Below, in pieces: positions 34,761-44,528 of a DNA stretch of 64,000 nucleotides. The translations under genes were made by a program, and so were the position numbers. The stretch covers positions 374,495 through 438,494 of the forward strand of contig NZ_FMVC01000002.1 in assembly GCF_900101855.1 (NCBI RefSeq), given 5' to 3'. Each line of letters begins with the position of its first letter. Position 1 is the stretch's first letter. The notes beneath the pieces are model-generated. The model was not told the DNA's origin. It did no database searches and was given only the letters and a program-made list of their open reading frames with translations. The DNA is from Flavobacterium anhuiense (GTDB lineage Bacteria; Bacteroidota; Bacteroidia; Flavobacteriales; Flavobacteriaceae).

Positions 34761-35474
34761 TCATTCTTTCGTCACAACAATAGAAGCCTTGAATCCTGCA
34801 GCTAGATTATCCCAATAATCATTTGTCACTAAATTGCCTTTATCGTCGTAGACTTGTATTTCTGCCGTATTTCCTCCTAGTGTACCTATATTTAAGGCTT
34901 CAAAGTCTAATTTATTGAATCCTTGTGCCAAATTGATTTTTACTTGCTGGAAATTGGAATCCAATAAAATTCTATCACGGATTACATAATCGTTTGAAGA
35001 TACTTTTACTAAATCTCCGTCAATAGCTCCAAAATCCCGGAACTTAACAATAAAGTATTCCGATTTGGTTTTAAAATCCCCTAGCGAAATATTTTTCTTT
35101 ACCAAAACACCGCGACCTTCCCTTAAGCCGGCGTCTTTTAAAGATTTATCCAAATCTTTTTCCATTTTGGCTACATATCGATCGCCTGGATTAGCAAAAT
35201 CTGTTTCTGTAGACATCGTAAATTTGCTTTTCTCTTCTCCAATCTGAAACTTTGATTTTGGAGTTATAGTCGTATTTTCAAAAACATTTGGAGTTTTAAT
35301 TGCTGGCATATCATTAAAATTTGCCAGTGGGTCTTTTGTCTCAGGAACCGGAGTCTTTTTAGGTTTTGCAGTAAACTTTCCGCCTGGAATAGTTTTGAAT
35401 TTAGTACTAGACTCAATTTGGGCTGATACAGACAGTGCAGTAAAAAATAATATGAAAAATAAAATGTGCTTCAT
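34761..35474 (-). CDS. Secreted protein of unknown function
   Basis: A 237-residue protein with a signal peptide (cleavage near residue 19, SVSAQ). A Lys/Pro-rich low-complexity stretch (about 28-70) precedes a region with EKDLDKSLKDAGLREGRG and two beta-rich blocks, including QGFNKLDFEALNIGTLGGNTAEIQVYDDKGN near the C terminus. No family is recognised. The mature protein is probably periplasmic. Confidence 0.7.
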   Translation of the reverse strand: MKHILFFILFFTALSVSAQIESSTKFKTIPGGKFTAKPKKTPVPETKDPLANFNDMPAIKTPNVFENTTITPKSKFQIGEEKSKFTMSTETDFANPGDRYVAKMEKDLDKSLKDAGLREGRGVLVKKNISLGDFKTKSEYFIVKFRDFGAIDGDLVKVSSNDYVIRDRILLDSNFQQVKINLAQGFNKLDFEALNIGTLGGNTAEIQVYDDKGNLVTNDYWDNLAAGFKASIVVTKE

Positions 35475-35770
35475 TGAAAAAAAAGTATTATCGAATCGCC
35501 TTTTATAATTAATATAATCAAAAGTCCAGCTTCACAAAAATAGTATAATTTACTTACTTGCTACAACTTTAGGAGTTTTATAACATATAATTAAGCTAAT
35601 TTTTGGAAGCAAAAAACCTGCCAAGATTTTTTATTTCATAAAAAATAAATTTCAAATCTAAAATTTACAAATTCCAAAAAAATCATTTTACAAAAGCATT
35701 CAGCATTTTGATTATTAACAACTTATTCTTAACTTCAAGACTTTATTTTACCATTTAAAATCTCAATAAA
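35475..35770. other. AT-rich divergent intergenic region
   Basis: A 296-base AT-rich gap between a minus-strand secreted-protein gene and the plus-strand cbpA gene. It must hold promoters for both, but no box fits the consensus well. No RNA structure was recognised. Confidence 0.4.
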
Positions 35771-36691
35771 ATGGATTATATCGATTATTACAAAGTATTG
35801 GATGTCACAAAATCTGCTACAGAAGCGGAAATCAAAAAAGCATATAGAAAATTGGCTAGAAAATATCATCCCGATTTAAATCCGAATGATAAAGAAGCGG
35901 AAAAAAAATTCAAGGAGATAAATGAAGCCAACGAAGTTTTAAGCAATGCAGAGAACCGAAAAAAATATGATAAGTACGGAAAAGACTGGAAACATGCTGA
36001 CGAATTTGAAAAAGCGGGCTACAATCCTAATCAGCAGCAAAGCAGACAGCAAAGCGGTTATCAATATTCTGAAGACGATTTTTCTGGTTTTGGAGGCGGA
36101 GACTTTTCTGGCAGTGATTTCTCAGATTTTTTCAATTCGATGTACGGCGGAGGCAGAAGCAGATCGCAGTCCAAATATAGAGGACAGGACTTTAATGCCG
36201 AACTAGAATTAGACCTTAAATCGGCTTACACTACACACAAACAGAATTTAACCGTAAACGGAAAAAATATCCGAATTACAATTCCTGCTGGTGTCGAAAA
36301 CGGACAGATCATTAAAATTCCCAATCATGGCGGACCTGGTGTAAACGGTGGCCCAAACGGCGATTTATACATTACGTTTATAATTTCTAATAATTCAGAT
36401 TTTAAACGAGAAGGAAATAATTTATATGCTGAGGCTCCAATAGATCTGTACACCGCAGTTTTAGGTGGCGAAACGTATATCAACACTTTTGACGGGAAAG
36501 TAAAAATCAAAGTCCCGGCAGAAACACAGCCAGGAACAAAGGTGAAGTTGAAAGGAAAAGGTTTTCCTGTTTATAAAAAAGAGAATCAGTTTGGAGATTT
36601 ATACATCACGTACACTATAAAAATTCCAACAAAACTGTCGGATAAAGAAAAAGAGTTATTTGAAGAACTAGCAAAACTTAGAAAGTCATGA
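35771..36691 (+). CDS. cbpA: DnaJ-class co-chaperone (CbpA-like)
   Basis: A 306-residue cytoplasmic J-domain protein that stimulates DnaK. The J domain covers residues 5-70 with the HPD motif at 33-35. A Gly/Ser/Phe-rich linker (about 90-140) leads to the C-terminal substrate-binding domains ([21 protein letters not shown] and [20 protein letters not shown]). There is no zinc-finger cysteine cluster, so it is CbpA-type and not DnaJ proper. The next gene, a CbpM-like modulator, overlaps its stop by four bases. Confidence 0.93.
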   Translation: MDYIDYYKVLDVTKSATEAEIKKAYRKLARKYHPDLNPNDKEAEKKFKEINEANEVLSNAENRKKYDKYGKDWKHADEFEKAGYNPNQQQSRQQSGYQYSEDDFSGFGGGDFSGSDFSDFFNSMYGGGRSRSQSKYRGQDFNAELELDLKSAYTTHKQNLTVNGKNIRITIPAGVENGQIIKIPNHGGPGVNGGPNGDLYITFIISNNSDFKREGNNLYAEAPIDLYTAVLGGETYINTFDGKVKIKVPAETQPGTKVKLKGKGFPVYKKENQFGDLYITYTIKIPTKLSDKEKELFEELAKLRKS

Positions 36692-36993
36692 AAAATAAAA
36701 ATTTAATCCAGATCAAACAGTTTTGTATTTACCACGAAATTGAGAACACCTTTATAACCGAACTTCATAATTACGGACTCATTCATATTATAACGGAAGA
36801 AAATGACGAGTATCTGGAACCAAAACAGCTTCCTATAGTTGAAAAAATGATTCGTATGCATTATGATCTCAAAATAAATCTGGAAGGAATTGATGCCATT
36901 GCAAATCTTTTGAATAAGATCGAAACCCTACAGCAAAATTTGAATACCGTACAAAACAGGCTTCGTATTTACGAAGAAAAAGAAACCGAATAA
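36688..36993 (+). CDS. cbpM: Chaperone modulator CbpM-like protein
   Basis: A 101-residue cytoplasmic protein of the MerR-like CbpM family. CbpM inhibits the co-chaperone and DNA-binding activities of CbpA. Seen here: an N-terminal helix-turn-helix-like block ([20 protein letters not shown]), then [19 protein letters not shown], and a C-terminal coiled coil ([19 protein letters not shown]). Overlap with the cbpA stop (ATGA) shows translational coupling. Confidence 0.87.
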   Translation: MKNKNLIQIKQFCIYHEIENTFITELHNYGLIHIITEENDEYLEPKQLPIVEKMIRMHYDLKINLEGIDAIANLLNKIETLQQNLNTVQNRLRIYEEKETE

Positions 36994-37001
36994 AATATCA
37001 C

Positions 37002-37039
37002 AAAAAAGCTTGATTTCTGAATTGATTTCAAGCTTTTTT
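37002..37039 (+). terminator. Terminator after cbpM
   Basis: AAAAAAGCTTGA (37002-37013) pairs with TCAAGCTTTTTT (37028-37039), a 12-bp stem followed by a T-run. Confidence 0.75.
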
Positions 37040-37138
37040 TAATCGCCGAGAGAAGCATAATCCTTAAATTGCGGCATCTTTAATTAACCTGAATTTGCTT
37101 TTAAAACCATACTGACAAATTCGCAAAAATTATAAAAA

Positions 37139-37519
37139 ATGAAAAGAGAAAACATCTTGACTGGATCTCCGTGGGAAGACAAAATGGGATATTGCCGTGC
37201 CGTAAGAATTGGCAATATTGTTGAAGTTTCTGGAACTGTGGCTATTGTTGACGGCGAAAAAGTAAAAGCTGATGACGCTTATGCTCAAACATATAATATT
37301 TTGGAACGAGTAGAAAAAGTTTTAGAAGATTTAAATGTGGGGATGAAAGATGTGATTAGAACAAGAATTTTCACAACAGACGTCTCTACTTTCGAAGAAG
37401 TCGCTAGAGCGCACTCTGCTTTCTTTAAAGATGTCAAACCCACAACAGGATTTTATGAAATTAGCAAATTAGTTGCTCCAGAATATTTGGTAGAAATCGA
37501 ATTTACTGCTGTAGTATAA
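37139..37519 (+). CDS. RidA family (YjgF/YER057c) enamine/imine deaminase
   Basis: A 126-residue cytoplasmic protein of the Rid family. RidA proteins hydrolyse reactive enamine/imine intermediates made by PLP enzymes. Visible are GNIVEVSGTVAIVDGEK, DVIRTRIFTTDVSTFEEVARAHSAFF with its conserved Arg, and the C-terminal PEYLVEIEFTAVV. The C-terminal motif differs slightly from canonical RidA (VxxE.EaxA), so it may belong to another Rid subfamily. Confidence 0.85.
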   Translation: MKRENILTGSPWEDKMGYCRAVRIGNIVEVSGTVAIVDGEKVKADDAYAQTYNILERVEKVLEDLNVGMKDVIRTRIFTTDVSTFEEVARAHSAFFKDVKPTTGFYEISKLVAPEYLVEIEFTAVV

Positions 37520-37528
37520 TATTTTTTT

Positions 37529-37596
37529 GTCACGAATTTCGCTAATTCCGCCAATTATTTTCCTTTTAATTCGCGAAAATTGGCGAAATTCGTGGC
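37529..37596. repeat. Imperfect palindromic intergenic repeat (CACGAATT type)
   Basis: GTCACGAATTTCGC (from 37529) is mirrored by GCGAAATTCGTGGC (ending 37596), with inner imperfect pairing. Similar sequence recurs at 54767-54876. Confidence 0.6.
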
Positions 37597-37615
37597 AAAC
37601 TTTTAGAATTCATTA

Positions 37616-38851
37616 ATGGCTTCCCAAAATCCTAACCAATTTCTGCTTTCTCTTCCTAAATGGATTCTTATCTGTGCTTTAGTAGGCATATTTTCAGGTT
37701 CTGCATCTGCTTTCTTTTTAGTTGCTTTAGAATGGGTTACACAATTTAGAATCCAGCATAAGTGGATTATCTGGCTTTTGCCTTTTGGCGGATTTTTGGT
37801 TGGATTGAGTTATTACTATTGGGGAGAATCTGTTGCCAAAGGAAATAATCTTTTACTGGAAGAATATGAAGAACCTAAGAAAGTGATACCTTTTAAAATG
37901 GCTCCTTTAGTTCTTTTAGGAACATTACTTACCCATTTATTTGGAGGATCTGCAGGACGCGAAGGAACAGCAGTACAGATGGGAGGCGCAATTGCCGACC
38001 AATTTACCAAGTTTTTCAACCTTGATCATTCAGAACGCAGAATTTTAATCATTCTCGGAATAAGCGCGGGTTTTGCCTCTGTTTTTGGAACACCTCTGGC
38101 TGGTGCCATTTTTGCATTGGAAGTTTTATATTTCAGTAAAATTAACTTCAAAAGCATTTTACTTTCTTTTCTAGTAGCTTACGCTGCTTATTTTACTGTA
38201 GAATTTTGGCAAATAAAACATACACATTACAGCATTCCAATAATTCCAGAACTTAGCTTAAACAATATAATTTTTACTCTAATTATTGGAGTTTTATCAG
38301 GATTTGCGGCTTTATTATTTTCTAGAAGCACACATTTTTGGGGCTATATTTTTTCAAAAAACATTAAATATCCTCCGCTTCGTCCTGTAATTGGCGGTGT
38401 GATTTTAGCTATTGCTATTGCAGGTTTAGGTTTTACAAAATTCTCTGGACTAGGCGTTCCTGTTATTGTTGATTCCTTTTCAAATGCAAATCAGTGGTAT
38501 GATTTTTTACTTAAAATTTTATTTACAGGATTTACACTCGGAGCTGGTTTTAAAGGCGGAGAAGTAACGCCTTTATTTTTTGTTGGAGCTACTTTAGGAA
38601 GCGCTTTATCAACCGTAATTCCGATGCCAATTGCTCTCTTAGCAGGAATCGGATTTGTTGCTGTCTTTTCTGGAGCAACCCATACTCCTATTGCCTGCAC
38701 CGTTATGGGAATGGAATTATTCGGAATTGCTCCTGGAATCTTCATCGCAATCGCCTGCACAATTGCTTATTTTTCTTCTGGTTCTATTGGAATCTACAAA
38801 TCTCAGATTGTAAAAGGAGCAAAATATAAATTATACCAAAAATTTCTTTAG
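37616..38851 (+). CDS. CLC-F type fluoride/proton antiporter
   Basis: A 411-residue inner-membrane CLC-family protein with about ten to twelve hydrophobic segments. Two features set it in the fluoride-exporting CLC-F branch: GNNLL at residues 76-80, where chloride-type CLCs have GSGIP, and GREGTAVQMGG at 114-124, with GGEVTPLFFVGATLG later. CLC-F proteins expel F- to protect the cell. No fluoride riboswitch was recognised in the 96 bases upstream, which hold an imperfect palindrome. Confidence 0.85.
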   Translation: MASQNPNQFLLSLPKWILICALVGIFSGSASAFFLVALEWVTQFRIQHKWIIWLLPFGGFLVGLSYYYWGESVAKGNNLLLEEYEEPKKVIPFKMAPLVLLGTLLTHLFGGSAGREGTAVQMGGAIADQFTKFFNLDHSERRILIILGISAGFASVFGTPLAGAIFALEVLYFSKINFKSILLSFLVAYAAYFTVEFWQIKHTHYSIPIIPELSLNNIIFTLIIGVLSGFAALLFSRSTHFWGYIFSKNIKYPPLRPVIGGVILAIAIAGLGFTKFSGLGVPVIVDSFSNANQWYDFLLKILFTGFTLGAGFKGGEVTPLFFVGATLGSALSTVIPMPIALLAGIGFVAVFSGATHTPIACTVMGMELFGIAPGIFIAIACTIAYFSSGSIGIYKSQIVKGAKYKLYQKFL

Positions 38852-38860
38852 AGTATCTTA

Positions 38861-38959
38861 GTCTCAGTCACAGTTTTCAGTCGCAGTCGTTGTTTACGCC
38901 AATAGTATGCTGCAAACTGGGCCTAAACAAGAAGACTGAAAACTGAGACTGAGACTGAC
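38861..38959. repeat. Inverted pair of 6-bp tandem repeats (CAGTNN)
   Basis: Left array 38861-38890 (CAGTCA, CAGTTTT, CAGTCG, CAGTCG) is the reverse complement in consensus of the right array 38932-38959 (GACTGA, AAACTGA, GACTGA, GACTGA). They are about 40 bases apart and could pair. Confidence 0.7.
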
Positions 38960-39022
38960 CACTTAACACTGCCACTAAAATTATTTTCAGCATTACATTA
39001 AAAAAATGTAAATTCGCACACT

Positions 39023-40027
39023 ATGAAAATACAAGATATTCAAGCGATTCAATTATTGCTTGCTGCACCAAAGAAAATCGCAATAATTCCGCACAGAGGA
39101 CCAGATGGTGATGCCATGGGTTCTACTCTAGCTTTGTACCATTTTTTACTCAAAAATAATCATCAGCCAACCGTTATTTCTCCAAATGATTTTCCTGATT
39201 TTTTAGCTTGGCTTCCAGGTTCAGAAACAGTAAAAATCTATGAAAAAGACACTCAAAACTGTATTAAAATATTAGAAGAAGCCGAGCTTATTTTTACGCT
39301 AGATTTTAATGCTTTTCATCGTACAGGGGAAATGGAGCATACTCTAGCAAAACTTACAGCTCCATTTATCATGATCGATCATCATGAAAAACCTCATGAT
39401 TATGCGGCTTATATGTACTCAGACACTTCTTACGGATCTACTTGTGAGATGGTTTATAATTTCATTGCCTTCTTAAACAAAAAAGAAGATATTGATAAAA
39501 CCATTGCCACTTGCATCTATACAGGAATTTTGACTGATTCAGGCTCTTTCCGTTTTCCAGGAACCACTGGAAACACGCATAGAATTATTGCCGAATTGAT
39601 CGATTTAGGAGTCGAAAACACTCAAATTCCGGTTTTACTATACGATAATAGTTCTTTTAGCCGTTTGCAGTTATTGGGTCGTGCACTTCAAAACATGAAA
39701 ATTTTTGAAGAACATAAAACGTCTTACATGACACTTACACAAGAAGAACTTGATTCGTTTAACTATGTAAAAGGTGATACTGAAGGAATCGTAAATTACG
39801 GATTAAGCATTCGCGGAATTGTTTTTACAGCCATATTTATTGAAAACAGAGAAGAAAAAATCATAAAAATTTCTTTCCGTTCTCAAGGCGGATTTGATGT
39901 GAACCAATTTGCAAGAGACCATTTTAATGGAGGCGGACATGTCAATGCAGCAGGCGGAAGATCTGAGGCTTCTATGGAAGAAACAGTAAATAAATTTGAA
40001 GATTTAGTCAAAAAACTAAAATTATAA
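39023..40027 (+). CDS. DHH/DHHA1 family phosphoesterase (NrnA-like)
   Basis: A 334-residue cytoplasmic phosphoesterase. Metal-binding motifs are visible: PHRGPDGDAMGS near residue 23 (motif I), FTLDFNAFHRTG (motif II), MIDHHEKP near 120 (the DHH motif) and YTGILTDSGSFRF (motif IV). GGGHVNAAGGRS near 309-320 is the DHHA1 substrate-binding signature. NrnA-type enzymes degrade nanoRNAs and dephosphorylate pAp. The gene directly precedes gldI by 9 bases, an arrangement known from F. johnsoniae. Confidence 0.92.
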   Translation: MKIQDIQAIQLLLAAPKKIAIIPHRGPDGDAMGSTLALYHFLLKNNHQPTVISPNDFPDFLAWLPGSETVKIYEKDTQNCIKILEEAELIFTLDFNAFHRTGEMEHTLAKLTAPFIMIDHHEKPHDYAAYMYSDTSYGSTCEMVYNFIAFLNKKEDIDKTIATCIYTGILTDSGSFRFPGTTGNTHRIIAELIDLGVENTQIPVLLYDNSSFSRLQLLGRALQNMKIFEEHKTSYMTLTQEELDSFNYVKGDTEGIVNYGLSIRGIVFTAIFIENREEKIIKISFRSQGGFDVNQFARDHFNGGGHVNAAGGRSEASMEETVNKFEDLVKKLKL

Positions 40028-40035
40028 CCCAAATC

Positions 40036-40692
<657 letters not shown>

Positions 40693-40707
40693 ACACAATA
40701 TCTTAAA

Positions 40708-41784
40708 ATGAAAAAGAGTATTTTATTATTACTAATAGCCGTAAGCTCATTTTATTCTTGTAAGGACGATCACAGTAATCTGCCAGATGGTTTATATGCC
40801 GATATCGAGACAAACAAAGGTCACATCATTGTGGAACTTGATTACAAAAAAGCACCTATCACTGTAGCCAACTTTGTGACTTTAGCTGAAGGCAAAAACG
40901 AGTTCGTAACACACGAACAGTTAAAAAAGAAACCTTTCTTTGATGGTCTAAAATTTCATAGAGTAATCGAAAGTTTCATGATTCAAACTGGTGACCCGTT
41001 AGGAACTGGTTCTGGTGATACTGGATATAAATTTAAAGACGAATTCTCAGATTTAAAATTTGACAAAGCCGGAGTTTTGGCAATGGCCAATAACGGACCT
41101 GGCACAAACAGCAGCCAATTTTTCATCACTCACGTAGAGACTCCTTGGTTAGATAACCTTCATACTATTTTTGGTCATGTGGTAAGCGCAAAAGATCAGG
41201 AAGTGGTCAACAAAGTGGTTCAAGGTGACAATATTGTTTCTGTTACGATCATCAGAAATGGTGAAGCTGCTAAAAAATTTGATGCTGTAAAAGTATTCCA
41301 TGATTATTTTGCTGACATTGCGAAAGAACAGCAGAAATATGCTGGAGTTCAAAAAGAAAAAGTAGATTCTTATGCTACTTTAAAAGCAAAAGCAACTAAA
41401 ACGACGAGCGGTTTAGAATATGTAATTACAGAAAAAGGAAATGGCAAAAAACCTGCTGCAGGAAGCCAAATCTACATTAGCTATGCAGGTTTCCTTGAAA
41501 ACGGAACTTTGTTTGACACTAGCATTGAAGAAGTGGCAAAACAATTCGGAAAATTTGATCCAGCTAGAGCAGCACAAGGCGGCTACCAGCCAATTCAATT
41601 TCAAGCTGGAAAAAAAGACGGTTTAATTCCTGGTTTTATTGAAGGGGTTGAACAATTATCTTTTGGAGACAAAGCAGTTCTTTTCATTCCGTCTCACTTG
41701 GCTTATGGAGCAACCGGTGCTGGAGGTGTAATACCGCCAAATGCTAATATTATTTTCGAAATTCAAATTTCAGACAAAAAATAA
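40708..41784 (+). CDS. Cyclophilin-FKBP fusion PPIase, lipoprotein
   Basis: A 358-residue dual-family immunophilin. The lipoprotein signal ends at Cys 18 (SFYSC). Residues about 28-195 are a cyclophilin domain (LKFHRVIESFMIQTGDP, NSSQFFITHVETPWLD, HTIFGHVV). Residues about 245-358 are an FKBP domain (GSQIYISYAGFLENGTLFDTS, GLIPGFIEGVEQLSFGDKAVLFIP, HLAYGATGAGGVIPPNANIIFEI). Each domain alone can catalyse proline isomerisation. It is 15 bases downstream of gldI and has a tandem paralogue, so the three PPIases probably act on periplasmic or outer-membrane proteins. Confidence 0.93.
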   Translation: MKKSILLLLIAVSSFYSCKDDHSNLPDGLYADIETNKGHIIVELDYKKAPITVANFVTLAEGKNEFVTHEQLKKKPFFDGLKFHRVIESFMIQTGDPLGTGSGDTGYKFKDEFSDLKFDKAGVLAMANNGPGTNSSQFFITHVETPWLDNLHTIFGHVVSAKDQEVVNKVVQGDNIVSVTIIRNGEAAKKFDAVKVFHDYFADIAKEQQKYAGVQKEKVDSYATLKAKATKTTSGLEYVITEKGNGKKPAAGSQIYISYAGFLENGTLFDTSIEEVAKQFGKFDPARAAQGGYQPIQFQAGKKDGLIPGFIEGVEQLSFGDKAVLFIPSHLAYGATGAGGVIPPNANIIFEIQISDKK

Positions 41785-41813
41785 CCGAATTATAGACTTA
41801 AAATTAAAAAGCA

Positions 41814-42938
41814 ATGAAATTTAAATTTCTGTTTTTATTTTGCTTAGCAATAGTAAATATTCAGGCTCAAACTAAAAAACCTGCTGCAAAGCCAGCAGCT
41901 AAACCTGCAACAGCAGCAACTGCTGCGGCAAATCCAGGCGATGGAATTTTTGCAACAATTTCTACTACAAAAGGAGACATTGTGCTTTCTTTAGAATATG
42001 TAAAAGCTCCTGTTACAGTAGCAAACTTCATTACTTTAGCAGAAGGAACAAATCCTAATGTCAAAGCATCTCTTAAAGGAAAACCATTTTATAACGGATT
42101 AAAATTTCACAGAGTTATTAACGATTTCATGATTCAAGGTGGTGATCCTGAAGGAAATGGCACTGGAGGTCCAGGATATTCTTTTAAAGATGAATTTGTA
42201 GACGATTTAAAATTTGAAAAAGGCGGTGTGCTAGCGATGGCAAATTCTGGTCCTGCAACAAACGGAAGCCAATTTTTCATTACACATAAAGATACACCTT
42301 GGCTGAACGGAAAACATACTATTTTTGGACATGTGGTTTCTGGAATGGACGTTGTAAATAAAATTGTTCAGGACGATGTAATGACAAAAATCGTTATTAC
42401 ACGCAAAGGTGCAGCAGCAAAGAAATTTGATGCTTTGAAAGTTTTAAGTGATGATGTTAAAAAAGAAGCCGCTAAAAAAGAAGAAGCAAAAAAAGTAATA
42501 ACGGCTAAAGCAGCTTATTTTAAAGACTTGAAAGCAAAAGCAACTGCCACTTCAACAGGTTTAAAATATGTAGTAACTCAAAAAGGTACTGGCGTTAAAG
42601 GTGCTGAAGGTTCTACAATCTACTTTCACTACGCTGGATATTTTGAAGACGGAAACTTATTTGACAGCAGCATGGCTCAAGTAGCAAAAACACACGGAAA
42701 ATATGATGCAAACAGAGATGCTCAAGGCGGTTACAAAGCTTTTCCTTTTACAGTTGGTAAAAAAGACGGTATGATTCCTGGTTTTATTGAAGCGCTTGAT
42801 ATGATGACAGACGGAGAAAAAGCGACTTTCTTCTTGCCTTCAAATTTAGCGTATGGAGAAAAAGGCGCTGGCGGTGTAATTCCTCCAAATGCAACTTTGA
42901 TTTTTGAAATTGAAACATATCAAAATCAGCCTAATTAA
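41814..42938 (+). CDS. Cyclophilin-FKBP fusion PPIase, second copy
   Basis: A 374-residue paralogue of the previous gene. It has a cleavable signal (to about residue 19, NIQAQ) but no lipobox Cys, followed by a Lys/Pro/Ala-rich linker (about 21-43). Its cyclophilin domain (LKFHRVINDFMIQGGDP, TNGSQFFITHKDTPWLNG) and FKBP domain (IYFHYAGYFEDGNLFDSS, HGKYDANRDAQGGYKAFPF, GVIPPNATLIFEI) are in the same order. The two copies differ in anchoring: one a lipoprotein, this one soluble periplasmic. A terminator follows (42973-43004), closing the DHH-gldI-PPIase unit. Confidence 0.92.
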   Translation: MKFKFLFLFCLAIVNIQAQTKKPAAKPAAKPATAATAAANPGDGIFATISTTKGDIVLSLEYVKAPVTVANFITLAEGTNPNVKASLKGKPFYNGLKFHRVINDFMIQGGDPEGNGTGGPGYSFKDEFVDDLKFEKGGVLAMANSGPATNGSQFFITHKDTPWLNGKHTIFGHVVSGMDVVNKIVQDDVMTKIVITRKGAAAKKFDALKVLSDDVKKEAAKKEEAKKVITAKAAYFKDLKAKATATSTGLKYVVTQKGTGVKGAEGSTIYFHYAGYFEDGNLFDSSMAQVAKTHGKYDANRDAQGGYKAFPFTVGKKDGMIPGFIEALDMMTDGEKATFFLPSNLAYGEKGAGGVIPPNATLIFEIETYQNQPN

Positions 42939-42972
42939 TTAGAAAAGAGAAGATTTGTTCTTCATAAATATA

Positions 42973-43004
42973 AAAAGCCATCAGAATTATTTTTGATGGC
43001 TTTT
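42973..43004 (+). terminator. Terminator after the PPIase cluster
   Basis: AAAAGCCATCA (42973-42983) pairs with TGATGGCTTTT (42994-43004), a perfect 11-bp stem ending in a T-run. Confidence 0.8.
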
Positions 43005-43159
43005 CTATTTTCGCCATTTTAGTTTTTTAAAGAATTCTTAATTCAAGACTTTAAAACCCATTTTTGTTGCCATTTAATTACCATTTTCAACATAGTACGA
43101 TAGAATCCTAAACAAAATAGCTTACCTTTGCCGGCTTAATTTTTTAAAACAGATAATTT

Positions 43160-44059
43160 ATGACGTCGCAAAATAATGTATTAAAAGGTGTTTTTCTTGT
43201 TGCTTTGGGAGCAACCACTTACGGAATGTTGGCCACATTTGTAAAAATGGCTTATTCTGAAGGATACACAACTGCAGAAGTCACAACCTCACAATTTATT
43301 TACGGAATTCTAGGTATTCTTATAATCAATCTTTTTCAGCGCATTAAAAACAAAAATACAGCCGTAAAAGCATCTCCTAAAAACATTTTCAACTTAATGC
43401 TCGCAGGAACTTCATTAGGAATGACAAGTTTATTTTACTATTTGGCTGTCAAATATATTCCTGTTTCTATTGGAATCGTTTTATTAATGCAAACCGTTTG
43501 GATGGGAGTTTTACTTGAAATGATTTTAGAAAAAAAATTGCCTTCAAAACAAAAAGTAATTGCTGTATGTATTGTGCTTTTCGGAACTGTTTTAGCAACC
43601 AATATTATCAATAATGATATCAAATTAGACTGGAGAGGTTTAGTTTGGGGAATGCTGGCCGCAGCTTCTTTCACTACAACAATGTTTACTGCCAATCGTG
43701 TCGCAACCGAAATTTCTTCAGCGCAAAGAAGTCTTTATATGCTTCTAGGCGGTGCTATTATTGTTTTTTCATTCGCTTTTGCAACTCAGGTAACTGCATT
43801 CAATCTAGAAATCTTCTTAAAATGGGGAATTGTTTTATCATTGTTTGGCACTATAATTCCACCGCTTTTAATGACTGCTGGATTTCCTTTAACGGGAATT
43901 GGATTAGGAAGCATAGTTTCTGCGCTTGAACTGCCAGTTTCTGTAATGATGGCCTATGTTTTATTAAACGAAAAAGTAATCTTTTCTCAATGGGTTGGAA
44001 TTGTATTGATCATTCTAGCCATTATTATTATGAATGTAAATTTCAAGCCTAAAAGATAA
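43160..44059 (+). CDS. EamA/DMT family transporter
   Basis: A 299-residue inner-membrane protein with ten hydrophobic segments in two EamA halves (about 8-145 and 158-292). Motifs of the drug/metabolite transporter family are seen, such as YLAVKYIPVSIGIVLLMQTVWMG and LPVSVMMAYVLLNEKVIFSQWVG. The substrate is unknown. A TACCTTTG promoter-like box lies at 43123-43130. Confidence 0.88.
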   Translation: MTSQNNVLKGVFLVALGATTYGMLATFVKMAYSEGYTTAEVTTSQFIYGILGILIINLFQRIKNKNTAVKASPKNIFNLMLAGTSLGMTSLFYYLAVKYIPVSIGIVLLMQTVWMGVLLEMILEKKLPSKQKVIAVCIVLFGTVLATNIINNDIKLDWRGLVWGMLAAASFTTTMFTANRVATEISSAQRSLYMLLGGAIIVFSFAFATQVTAFNLEIFLKWGIVLSLFGTIIPPLLMTAGFPLTGIGLGSIVSALELPVSVMMAYVLLNEKVIFSQWVGIVLIILAIIIMNVNFKPKR

Positions 44060-44146
44060 CTCCAAATAAGCATTATTAAAAAAAACAGTTCTGTAATGCA
44101 ATAATTGTTAATTTTTTTATAATTTCGTGATAAACAATTAAATATC

Positions 44147-44503
44147 ATGATTTTACCTTGGCATTTATATTTAATGGCTTCCTTATATATTCTTGCTGGA
44201 CTAAATCATTTTAGAAATCCTGGAATGTACATAAAAATCATTCCGCCTGCATTTAAAAACCCCAAATTAATAAATATTTTAAGTGGTGCCGCCGAAATCA
44301 TTTTAGGCATCTTTCTGCTCCTGCCTTTTTCATCACATTTTGCCGCCTGGGGAATTATAATGCTATTAATTGCTGTATTTCCTGCTAATTTGTACATGTT
44401 TCAAAATAAAAAAGCAGGTTTTGGTTTACCAAGATGGATTTTATTTGTACGTTTGCCCTTACAAATTGTTTTAATTTATTGGGCTTACCAATATACATTC
44501 TAA
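44147..44503 (+). CDS. DoxX-like small membrane protein
   Basis: A 118-residue protein with four hydrophobic segments. LYILAGLNHFRNPGMYIKIIPP, LSGAAEIILGIFLLLP and FPANLYMFQNKKAGFGLP match the DoxX-like (MauE/DoxD-related) group. Function unknown; some members take part in redox reactions at the membrane. It lies 25 bases before the aquaporin gene and is probably cotranscribed. Confidence 0.75.
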   Translation: MILPWHLYLMASLYILAGLNHFRNPGMYIKIIPPAFKNPKLINILSGAAEIILGIFLLLPFSSHFAAWGIIMLLIAVFPANLYMFQNKKAGFGLPRWILFVRLPLQIVLIYWAYQYTF

Positions 44504-44528
44504 ACATTAACCATTAAATTATTTTATT

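Noticed and set aside
37520..37615. Possible fluoride riboswitch upstream of the CLC-F gene
   Set aside because: The conserved crcB-motif blocks are not seen; the region is taken up by an imperfect palindrome.
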